Part shown: piece after piece, positions 41,279 through 48,750 of the stretch
Layout: each line of letters starts with the position of its first letter
Position numbering within the stretch: position 1 is the stretch's first letter
Origin: Paenimyroides tangerinum
Lineage (GTDB): Bacteria; Bacteroidota; Bacteroidia; Flavobacteriales; Flavobacteriaceae
Assembly (NCBI RefSeq): GCF_003865405.1
Contig: NZ_RQVQ01000016.1
Span: forward strand, 1-64,000
Direction: 5' to 3'
DNA length: 64,000 bases
Position numbers and translations under genes: made by a program
Notes under the pieces: model-generated
The model's database searches: none
The model's input: only the letters and a program-made list of their open reading frames with translations
Told to the model about the DNA's origin: nothing

Positions 41279-41295
41279 CAGCAATTAAACCAAAT

Positions 41296-41559
41296 ATGAA
41301 ATACGTATTCCTATATTTAATTATAATTAATTACATCGCATTTAGTATGTTTCATTTAGATAAGAAACGTGCTCGAAAAAACATGAAACGTATTTCTGAA
41401 AAAAACTTGTTAACCATTTGTGCTTTTGGTGGCACTTTTGGCGCTTGGTTAGCGATGAAGAATTTTAATCATAAAACCAGTAAAACTAGTTTCAAGATTC
41501 CGTTTTATATTATTGTAGTTATACAAACTGTAATTTTATTTTTAGTATTTAGAAGGTAA
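41296..41559 (+). CDS. DUF1294 membrane protein
   Basis: An 87-residue protein with two or three TM helices. The family signature D-K-xxAxxxxxRISE..L is present as LDKKRARKNMKRISEKNLL, followed by CAFGGTFGAWLAM and HKTSKTSFKIPFYIIV. DUF1294 proteins are small inner-membrane proteins of unknown role, sometimes fused to cold-shock domains; no such fusion occurs here. Confidence 0.9.
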   Translation: MKYVFLYLIIINYIAFSMFHLDKKRARKNMKRISEKNLLTICAFGGTFGAWLAMKNFNHKTSKTSFKIPFYIIVVIQTVILFLVFRR

Positions 41560-41772
41560 ACATTTTTTGAGAAAATCCACTATAATGTAACTTCATCCAA
41601 ACTTCTTATTTGCATATTTAATATCGTTTTCTTAGCTTTAGATATTATTCATATAACTATGTAATTTGAGTATGATTGATTTATAAAAATGATATAAATT
41701 TTTTATTTATTCAAATCTAGAAAAGTTATAAATTATAATGAATTCCTAATAAGAAAAAAGATCTTACGTGAT

Positions 41773-43122
41773 ATGAATAACAAAATGATTACTTTAATAA
41801 CAGAAAAGATAATAAGTTGGCAAAAACGGGCACCGTTTTTAATTTTTATTCTTGCTGCTGTTGTTGGTACTTTCACAGGTTTAATAGGTTCATTATTTCA
41901 ACTTTCTCTTAATTTCATCCTTAATTGGCATGAAAACTTTTCTAAATATTCACTGGAAATTCCTTATTATCTAAAATACTTTTTACTATTTATAATCCCT
42001 GCACTTATGGGTGCAATTTCTTTTTATTTAGTTAGAAAATATGCACCAGAAACCAGTGGATCTGGAATTCCCGAAGTCGAAGGAGCTTTAATGGATTTAA
42101 GACCTATTCGTTGGAAGCGCGTTTTACCAGTAAAGTTTGTTGGAGGTCTAGCGGCACTTGGTAGTGGAATGATTTTAGGTCGAGAAGGTCCAACAGTTCA
42201 AATTGGAGCTAATTTAGGAAAAATGGTTTCTGATACTTGTAAACTTGAAAATAAAGAGTCGCAACATACACTGATTTCAGCAGGTGCTGGTGCAGGAATC
42301 ACAACTGCATTTAACGCTCCACTTGGTGGAATTTTATTTGTAATAGAAGAAATGCGTGCCGAATTTTCTTACACTAAATCATCCATTTTGGCAGTTTTTA
42401 TTGGATGTATTTCTGCGTGTTTAACTTATCAATTAATCATAAACTCGGCACCTATTTTAACTATTTCAACGCCTAATTCAGTACCACTAAATAGTTTGTG
42501 GCTTTTTATTATTCTTGGTTTTGTATTAGGTATTATAGGTTCTTGTTCAAATTTTTTAATTTTAAAAACTCGCAGTTTTTTAGCGTCTTTTTACAATAAG
42601 AATAAATTCAATTTTATAATAACTGGCGCAGTTCTAGCCGGTACTTTTGGACTATTATTTTCATTTCGTTCAGAATTAGCTGGAGATGGTTTTAATGTTA
42701 TTCCAAAAGTAGTTGAAGGCCTATATGGATTTTACCCTTTATTTCTGATTTTGATTTTTAGATTTTTTGCTACTATTATCTCATTTGGCTCTGGAGCTCC
42801 TGGTGGAATCTTTTCTCCAACAATGGCTCTAGGTGCCATTATAGGCGTTTTATTTGGTTTCATCATTCAGGATTTTTTTCCAAATTATGACATAAATCTT
42901 GCAACATTTACAATATTAGCAATGGCAGGATTATTTGCCGCAACAATTCGAGCTCCACTTACTGGAATTGTAATCGTAATGGAAATGACTAATGGTTATA
43001 TGTTAATCTTACCATTAATTTTAACTTGTTCCGCTGCTTCTTTTATGGCTCAAACTCTAGGTTCTTCTCCTTTATATTCAGCTATACTTGAAAATACATT
43101 AAAAAATCAAAAATCAGTATAG
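41773..43122 (+). CDS. clcA: ClC-type H+/Cl- exchange transporter
   Basis: The ClC signature motifs are intact: GSGIPE (96-101), GREGP (136-140, with the gating Glu138), and a glutamate in FVIEEM (192-193) at the proton-pathway position (E203 of E. coli ClcA). The C-terminal GAPGGIFSPTMALGA motif is also intact. The gating and proton glutamates imply a coupled antiporter rather than a channel. The 449-residue length fits the membrane domain only, with no C-terminal CBS pair. The 213-bp upstream gap holds no gene. Confidence 0.94.
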   Translation: MNNKMITLITEKIISWQKRAPFLIFILAAVVGTFTGLIGSLFQLSLNFILNWHENFSKYSLEIPYYLKYFLLFIIPALMGAISFYLVRKYAPETSGSGIPEVEGALMDLRPIRWKRVLPVKFVGGLAALGSGMILGREGPTVQIGANLGKMVSDTCKLENKESQHTLISAGAGAGITTAFNAPLGGILFVIEEMRAEFSYTKSSILAVFIGCISACLTYQLIINSAPILTISTPNSVPLNSLWLFIILGFVLGIIGSCSNFLILKTRSFLASFYNKNKFNFIITGAVLAGTFGLLFSFRSELAGDGFNVIPKVVEGLYGFYPLFLILIFRFFATIISFGSGAPGGIFSPTMALGAIIGVLFGFIIQDFFPNYDINLATFTILAMAGLFAATIRAPLTGIVIVMEMTNGYMLILPLILTCSAASFMAQTLGSSPLYSAILENTLKNQKSV

Positions 43123-43180
43123 TTTATATAATTTGTATGATTATTCAAATAATTTTCATCTCCTTTATTTCAGAAAATAA

Positions 43181-44086
43181 ATGTATTACATTATTTCTAG
43201 CTTAATTACAATACGTTTCAGAAAACATATTTCAAGAAATGATAAAACAGCAAGTGCATTGGTTGTTTTATTATTCCTTGCAGTAGCCTTAATTTGCTAT
43301 TCAAAATTTAATGAAATTGGATTGTATTTTTATCTGCTTTTTTTAGACCCAATTCTTTACCAACAAAAAAGAAATGACTTAGAGCTTTTAAAGATTCGAA
43401 AAAACTACAAATGGATTTTATTCGTTGAATACATTATTTACACTTTTCCATACTTAATTGTATTAATAATAAAACAAAAATATTACGGCTTAATATTGGT
43501 TTTAATGGTTAATTTCATTGTAATTCATATTCCTAAATTACAAATGAAAAACATCAAATATCCGTTTGATTTATTTAATCCGCATTGGCATATTACTTTT
43601 AGAAATTATAAAATAATTCTTTGGTTTCCATTATTATTAGTTTTAAGTTTTATGGGAATTAAACATCAAAATCCAAATATTCAAAATTTTGTCCTTTTAA
43701 TAATTGCTATAATAATTTGTATTCCTTCATTTGAAAGAGAACGAATTGAGGAAATAAAGTACCATTCAAATAATTCAAAAAACTATTTAAAATCACAATT
43801 TATAAATAGTTTAATCAACACTTCTTTTATAATTGTTCCGATTGCTGTTTTTATATTATTTAATACTTTTAATTTACTAATTAGTTCATTAATTTTAGTC
43901 GTATATGTTTTACCATTAGTAAATATTATTTCGAAATATGCCTTTTTTCACCATCCTATTAAACAACAATTATTCTTAGTTTTTATGATAGTAAGTCTTG
44001 GAATTCCAATATTAAGCTTACCTTTTTTACTTAATAAAGCATTAAAAAATTTAAACGAAATAAAAAATGTTGAAAATAGAAATTAA
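43181..44086 (+). CDS. ABC transporter permease-like membrane protein
   Basis: The 301-residue, Lys/Ile/Phe-rich protein has about eight TM helices (from residue ~27 to ~290) separated by short basic loops. No named family is visible. Its 3' end overlaps by 20 bp the start of an ABC ATPase gene, and there is no other membrane gene nearby, so it is almost certainly the permease of that transporter. Substrate is unknown; small ABC pairs of this shape export peptides or lipids in related bacteria. Confidence 0.75.
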   Translation: MYYIISSLITIRFRKHISRNDKTASALVVLLFLAVALICYSKFNEIGLYFYLLFLDPILYQQKRNDLELLKIRKNYKWILFVEYIIYTFPYLIVLIIKQKYYGLILVLMVNFIVIHIPKLQMKNIKYPFDLFNPHWHITFRNYKIILWFPLLLVLSFMGIKHQNPNIQNFVLLIIAIIICIPSFERERIEEIKYHSNNSKNYLKSQFINSLINTSFIIVPIAVFILFNTFNLLISSLILVVYVLPLVNIISKYAFFHHPIKQQLFLVFMIVSLGIPILSLPFLLNKALKNLNEIKNVENRN

Positions 44087-44705
44087 AAGCAAAACTTATT
44101 CTAATGACATTGTTTTAAAAAATTTAGAATTAGAAATAACAGAACCAGGTCTTTATGGATTGATTGGTAAAAACGGTCAAGGTAAAACAACATTATTCAA
44201 ATGTGCTTTAGGTTTAGAAAAATATGAAGGGAAATCTTATTTAGGAAAAGAAAAAGTTAGTTTAATTAATACAGCATTTTGCCCTGCAGAACCTATTTTA
44301 TACGATGAATTAACTACTGAAGAATTCAATAAGTTCTACGCAAAATTATTTATGCTTGAACCTTCAAAAGATTATTTATTTGACTTACCAAAAGATAAAC
44401 TTATCAAGCAATTTTCTACAGGAATGAAGAAAAAAACGTATTTGAATGCGCTATTTCAAAAAGATTTTTTAGTCTATTTTCTAGATGAACCTTTCAATGG
44501 TTTAGATATCGAAGCAAATTATATTTTATTGAATTATTTAAAAGAAAAATCAAAAACCTCAATAATTATAATTTCTTCTCACATTATCGATGTTTTATAT
44601 AAAAACTGTAAAGGAATATATATGCTTAAAAATAATAAAACAACTTATTTCAATCATTTAGAATTTGACCAATTAGAAATAGCTTTTTTTAATAATCAAT
44701 CATAA
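44067..44705 (+). CDS. ABC transporter ATP-binding protein
   Basis: The 212-residue NBD has Walker A GKNGQGKT (34-41) and a signature FSTGMKKK (the LSGGQ position is FSTGM, as in drug/bacteriocin-type exporters). Walker B is VYFLDEP (catalytic Glu141), with the D-loop NGLD and H-loop His172 (ISSHII). It has one domain only, so it dimerises with itself. It overlaps the permease gene and is followed by a terminator. Confidence 0.92.
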   Translation: MLKIEIKSKTYSNDIVLKNLELEITEPGLYGLIGKNGQGKTTLFKCALGLEKYEGKSYLGKEKVSLINTAFCPAEPILYDELTTEEFNKFYAKLFMLEPSKDYLFDLPKDKLIKQFSTGMKKKTYLNALFQKDFLVYFLDEPFNGLDIEANYILLNYLKEKSKTSIIIISSHIIDVLYKNCKGIYMLKNNKTTYFNHLEFDQLEIAFFNNQS

Positions 44706-44735
44706 AAAACCGACTCAAAAAGAATCGGTTTTATA
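44706..44735. terminator. Bidirectional terminator
   Basis: AAACCGA...TCGGTTT stem with one internal mismatch and A/T runs on both sides, between the ABC gene and the convergent HTH gene. Confidence 0.7.
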
Positions 44736-44736
44736 T

Positions 44737-45318
44737 TTATTTAATAAAACGAATAATTGTAGGATAAAAATTCCTAATCGTTCCTTTAGAAATTCGAATT
44801 GCATTTATAATAGGGTAAATAAAATTTAATATGGGTAAAAGCATTGTTAGTAAAAATCCAAACTGATAATAAAACAAAATATCAGTTGCTTTTGAAAAAA
44901 TTAAAATAGTAGAAATACTAAAAAGGATTATTACAAAAAGGATTATGGAAAATATAATTTGAAAATTAATTATATTTTTCCCTTGAGAATCAACACAATC
45001 AATTTTATTTCGATTTTTAATCCACAAAATAAGTGGAACAATAATATTTCCTAAAGGTAAAACATAACCTAATAATACAGATAAATGCAACCAAACGATA
45101 AATGAATTATCTTGTATTTTGTCAAAATTCACAATCTCATCTGGTGTTATTTCTAAAGCGTCGCATAATAATTTAAGAGTTGCTCCACGAGGTGTAGTTT
45201 CGTTGTTTTCGATACGTTGAATGGTTCTTACATTCACTTTAGAAAGTTCTGCTAATTGCTCTTGAGATAAAGCTTTTTGATTTCTGATTTGAGAAATTTT
45301 AATTCCAATGGTTTCCAT
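44737..45318 (-). CDS. XRE-type HTH regulator fused to DUF4870 membrane domain
   Basis: Residues ~5-60 are an XRE helix-turn-helix (ISQIRNQKALSQEQLAELS, then VRTIQRIENNETTPRGATL). Residues ~75-193 are a DUF4870 membrane domain with four TM helices (FIVWLHLSVLLGYVLPLGNI, VPLILWIKNRN, KNIINFQIIFSIILFV). This makes a membrane-tethered DNA-binding protein, a known but uncommon architecture. It is convergent with the ABC transporter genes and could sense the membrane state. A consensus -7 box is upstream. Confidence 0.88.
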   Translation of the reverse strand: METIGIKISQIRNQKALSQEQLAELSKVNVRTIQRIENNETTPRGATLKLLCDALEITPDEIVNFDKIQDNSFIVWLHLSVLLGYVLPLGNIIVPLILWIKNRNKIDCVDSQGKNIINFQIIFSIILFVIILFSISTILIFSKATDILFYYQFGFLLTMLLPILNFIYPIINAIRISKGTIRNFYPTIIRFIK

Positions 45319-45343
45319 AATTAATAGATTAAATTTTGTTTAG

Positions 45344-45351
45344 CAAAACTA
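45344..45351 (-). promoter_or_regulatory. -7 box of the HTH-DUF4870 gene
   Basis: TAGTTTTG on the minus strand, 25 bp before the ATG. Confidence 0.5.
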
Positions 45352-45442
45352 ATTTCATAACGAGAAGATGCTTACGTCACAAAGCCGACATTTACCCGAC
45401 ATTTGTGTCAAAGCTAACAAAATCAAGACTTTTATAAAAATT

Positions 45443-45475
45443 AAACCGATTCATTTCTGAATCGGTTTAATTTTT
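45443..45475 (-). terminator. Terminator of the rpiB operon
   Basis: AAACCGATTC / GAATCGGTTT, 10-bp stem followed by T-rich sequence on the minus strand. The stop codon of the upstream gene lies inside the stem. Confidence 0.8.
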
Positions 45476-46063
45476 ATAAATTCCAAAACTTGATTTAATA
45501 AAATCTAAAAACTCATTAATTGTTTGAAGTTCATCAATTTCTGGATAATTCTTTAAATAACTTTCTGGATTAGAATATTCAACTTCGTTATAACTATCAT
45601 TATCTTGAATTTGAATAGAATAACTTATCCCATCTATAATTGACATTGGCTTTCCTATTATATGATAGATATATCCATCTTCAATAAAAATATCAGGTTT
45701 AGGAATAAATTTATACCAGATTTTTTGTTCAGATGGAAGATATTTCGCATGAGATAAAAATAAATTTAAAGCATTGAACTCCATGTTATAAATAGATTCT
45801 AAATCTAACTTCTTTACAAGTTTATTATTTTTTTTATCAACTGTTACGTAATAATATTCAGCCTTGTATTTATTAGAAGAATCATCAAAATAAAATATAA
45901 ACAATTCTAATCCTGTTGAAATAGCGTATTTTTTATAAACTCTAATTTCTTTAGCATTATTTGAAATTGGTTCAATATTTAGTTGTTTCTCATATTCTGA
46001 AATTGACTGAGCATTAACAGAAATAGAAAAAATAAGAAATAATATTTGAGTTAAAGAACGCAT
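45467..46063 (-). CDS. Secreted protein of unknown function
   Basis: The signal peptide RSLTQILFLIFSISVNAQ is followed by ~180 polar residues, including ISEYEKQLNIEPISNNAKEI and the Tyr-rich strand KYKAEYYYVTVDKK. No recognised domain is seen. The ATG at 46063 overlaps the stop of rpiB as TAATG, so this start is chosen rather than the Met three codons upstream. It is coupled to rpiB, but no functional link is known. Confidence 0.68.
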   Translation of the reverse strand: MRSLTQILFLIFSISVNAQSISEYEKQLNIEPISNNAKEIRVYKKYAISTGLELFIFYFDDSSNKYKAEYYYVTVDKKNNKLVKKLDLESIYNMEFNALNLFLSHAKYLPSEQKIWYKFIPKPDIFIEDGYIYHIIGKPMSIIDGISYSIQIQDNDSYNEVEYSNPESYLKNYPEIDELQTINEFLDFIKSSFGIYKN

Positions 46064-46494
46064 TAAGAACAAGCAATCTTCCCTACTCTATTTGCGTGGC
46101 GCCCACCTTCGAATTCAGTTGTAAGAAAAGCTTCAACCATTTCTATTACTTGCGGAATGGCAGTAAAACGTGCCGGGATAGAAATTACATTCGCATCGTT
46201 ATGTTGACGAGCCAAAACAGCGATTTCTTTAGTCCAACAAAGTGCGCAACGAACACCTTGATGTTTGTTTGCAGACATGGCAATTCCGTTACCAGAACCA
46301 CAAATTACAATTCCGAAATCTACTTTTTTATCTTCTACATCTTGAGCTACTTTATGTCCGAAATCTGGATAATCAACAGAATCAAAAGTATCTGTTCCGT
46401 AGTTGATTACTTCAATTCCTTTAGCTTCTAACATAGCTACAAGAGCTTTTTTGTACTCTGGACCTGCGTGGTCGTTTCCGATGGCAATTTTCAT
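46063..46494 (-). CDS. rpiB: Ribose-5-phosphate isomerase B
   Basis: The 143-residue RpiB/LacAB family enzyme has GNDHAGPEYKKAL at the N-terminus and the catalytic GIVICGSGNGIAMSANK (Cys65). It also has the His/Asn-containing ARQHNDANVISI and the C-terminal GGRHANRVGKI phosphate-binding segment. It interconverts ribose 5-phosphate and ribulose 5-phosphate in the pentose phosphate pathway. It is the first gene of a short operon with the secreted protein. A consensus -7 box lies upstream. Confidence 0.96.
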   Translation of the reverse strand: MKIAIGNDHAGPEYKKALVAMLEAKGIEVINYGTDTFDSVDYPDFGHKVAQDVEDKKVDFGIVICGSGNGIAMSANKHQGVRCALCWTKEIAVLARQHNDANVISIPARFTAIPQVIEMVEAFLTTEFEGGRHANRVGKIACS

Positions 46495-46518
46495 GATTTA
46501 TGTGTTGTGTTGTTGGAA

Positions 46519-46526
46519 CAAAGATA
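46519..46526 (-). promoter_or_regulatory. -7 box of rpiB
   Basis: TATCTTTG on the minus strand, 24 bp before the ATG. Confidence 0.5.
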
Positions 46527-46752
46527 ATGAAAAGTTGGATAGTCTTAAAGTCTAAAGTTAGAAAGTCAAAATCTATATTGAATTGAAACGTATCATCCTA
46601 AACTTGATTATCTTCGTTCAGTCGCAAGCTCAGTTTCATTTCACGTATGTACGGCAATACATCTCGATGCGAAAGAAATAAAACAAACTTTTTTAAACTC
46701 TGTCGGAGTTGGCCTCTGAAAATTTTAATTCAATCAGGTTACACTTTATTTT

Positions 46753-46824
46753 AGCCCAGATTGAAGCGGCATCCTTTTGCTTTTAGTAAAAAGCAAAAGA
46801 TATAGCGAAAAGCTGGAAATAGCT
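46753..46824 (-). repeat. Dispersed intergenic repeat, copy C
   Basis: Minus-strand orientation. AGCTATTTCCAGCTTTTCGC on one end and GCGGCATCC...CAATCTGGGCT on the other match copy A. The centre is a different hairpin (GCTTTTTACTAAAAGC). Confidence 0.82.
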
Positions 46825-46834
46825 CCGTAAAAAA

Positions 46835-48448
46835 CTATAAACCAAGCTCTTTTATAGAAATTTCACGCATCTCCCCTTTTCTTATTTTTCCGGAAATGGT
46901 CATCGGAAATTCATTGACAAACTTCCAATATTTAGGAATACGGTAATGTGCAATTTTTTGATCGCAATATGCACGTAATTCTTCTCCGGTTGCTTCTACT
47001 CCATCGTGTAATTTTACCCAAGCCATCACTTCTTCGCCGTATTTTTCACTTGGCACTCCGATTACCTGAACATCGACAATTTTGGAATGTGTGTACAAGA
47101 AATCTTCAATCCATTTTGGAGAAATATTCTCACCGCCACGAATGATTAAATCTTTGATTCTACCCGTAATCGTGATGTAACCTTCTTCGTCCATAGAAGC
47201 TAAATCACCGGTATGCATCCAACGCCCTTCGTCTAAAACCTCAGCCGTTTTAATAGGATCGTTCCAATATTTTAACATCACAGAATAGCCGCGCGTACAC
47301 AACTCCCCTGATTCGCCGCGAGGAACTATTTTACCAGTTTCAGAATCAATAATTTTGATTTCTAAATGATCCATAACTGTACCAACGGTTGAAACTTGCT
47401 TTTCTAGAGGAACTCCGATTTTAGTTTGTGTAGAAACCGGTGACGTTTCAGTCATTCCGTAGCAAATACTAATTTCGTGCATATTCATTTCCGCTTGTAC
47501 GCGTTTCATTACTTCTACTGGACAAGGCGAACCTGCCATTACTCCTGTTCGTAATGAACTCAAATCAAATGATTTAAAATTCGGAACGCCTAACATAGAA
47601 ATAAACATCGTTGGAACTCCGTATAACGAAGTACATTTTTCTGCTTGAACGGCTTCTAAAGTTTTGGTAGCATCAAAACCTTCATTCGGAATTACCATAC
47701 AAGAACCGTGAGTTACGCAAGCTAAATTTCCGATGACCATTCCAAAGCAATGATAAAACGGAACGGGAATACAAACGCGATCTTTTGTGGTGTATTTCAA
47801 ACGTTCGCCAATAAAAAATCCGTTGTTTAAAATGTTGTGATGCGATAAAGTAACTCCTTTTGGAAATCCGGTTGTTCCGGATGTATATTGAATATTCACA
47901 GGATCATCGAACTGAACTGCTTTTTCGAAAGATTCTAATTCTTCATCAGAAATAGTTTCTGCAGATTGTAGAAATCCATCCCATTGTTCATTAAGATAAA
48001 CAACTTGAGTTAAAGTTGGACATTCTTCGATAACACAAGAAAGCATTTCTTTATAATTACTTGTTTTATGTGTTACGGCAGAAACCATTAATGAAATTCC
48101 AGATTGATTGATTGCAAATTGAACTTCGTGCGGACGATATGCAGGATTTACATTTACTAAAATAACTCCAATTCGTGCTGTTGCAAATTGTAATAAAGTC
48201 CATTCAAAACAATTCGGAGCCCAAATCCCTACTCTATCACCTTTTAAAATACCAGCTGCAATTAAACTTTTCGCTACTTTTGTGGTATCGTTATAAAAAG
48301 TTTTATAATCTGCTTTATAATTCTGATGAACACTAACTAATGCATCGGCTGTAGGAAAATGTTCTACAATTTTCTTTAAATTTTGTCCGATTGTTTCACC
48401 TAACAAAGAAATTTCGGAAATTCCGTTAACATAAGAGATTGTATTCAT
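46835..48448 (-). CDS. Fatty-acyl-CoA synthetase-like AMP-binding enzyme
   Basis: The ~537-residue ANL-superfamily adenylating enzyme has the P-loop YTSGTTGFPKGVTLSHHN, the YGMTETSP motif, the hinge region MHTGDLASMDEEGYITI and GRIKDLIIRGGENISP. The C-terminal catalytic Lys is in TISGKIRKGEM. The layout matches medium/long-chain acyl-CoA ligases of the FadD3/AcsA-like group. The ATG at 48448 starts the conserved N-terminus; an upstream in-frame Met adds 16 atypical residues. Chain-length preference cannot be read. Confidence 0.9.
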   Translation of the reverse strand: MNTISYVNGISEISLLGETIGQNLKKIVEHFPTADALVSVHQNYKADYKTFYNDTTKVAKSLIAAGILKGDRVGIWAPNCFEWTLLQFATARIGVILVNVNPAYRPHEVQFAINQSGISLMVSAVTHKTSNYKEMLSCVIEECPTLTQVVYLNEQWDGFLQSAETISDEELESFEKAVQFDDPVNIQYTSGTTGFPKGVTLSHHNILNNGFFIGERLKYTTKDRVCIPVPFYHCFGMVIGNLACVTHGSCMVIPNEGFDATKTLEAVQAEKCTSLYGVPTMFISMLGVPNFKSFDLSSLRTGVMAGSPCPVEVMKRVQAEMNMHEISICYGMTETSPVSTQTKIGVPLEKQVSTVGTVMDHLEIKIIDSETGKIVPRGESGELCTRGYSVMLKYWNDPIKTAEVLDEGRWMHTGDLASMDEEGYITITGRIKDLIIRGGENISPKWIEDFLYTHSKIVDVQVIGVPSEKYGEEVMAWVKLHDGVEATGEELRAYCDQKIAHYRIPKYWKFVNEFPMTISGKIRKGEMREISIKELGL

Positions 48449-48750
48449 AACTAATTGTTTTTTATTATATGTCAAATTACAAAAAACAATTAGCAAGACA
48501 ACGGAATTAACACTGAAAATTTCACAAAAATATAACTAAAAAAATATGTGATTTTTAAAAAATAGATTCAAATTCAATTCTAGAAAAACATACATTGGAA
48601 TGGTTTATGATACAAACATTCCGATAATTTTAAAATAAGGTTAACTTGATAAAAACGAGATTTCAACTTTATTTTCGTAATTTTAAAAAATAATAGAAAA
48701 ATGAATGTCACTTTTAATTCCGTATTGATATTCATTGATTAACAGAAAAA
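48449..48750. other. 302-bp intergenic region between divergent genes
   Basis: No coding frame. On the + strand a TATTTTCG element near 48670, similar to the one before the amino-acid permease, may be the rnr promoter; nothing else is recognised. Confidence 0.5.

Larger units (their letters stand above)
46495..46834. other. 340-bp intergenic region with repeats
   Basis: Apart from the rpiB promoter it holds AACTCTGTCGGAGTT (46696-46710, shared with 25220-25252) and dispersed repeat copy C. No gene is seen. Confidence 0.6.

Noticed and set aside
43181-44705. ABC pair as a bacteriocin exporter for the small two-Cys proteins
   Set aside because: It is 11 kb away, the small proteins carry ordinary Sec signals, and the ABC protein has no peptidase domain.
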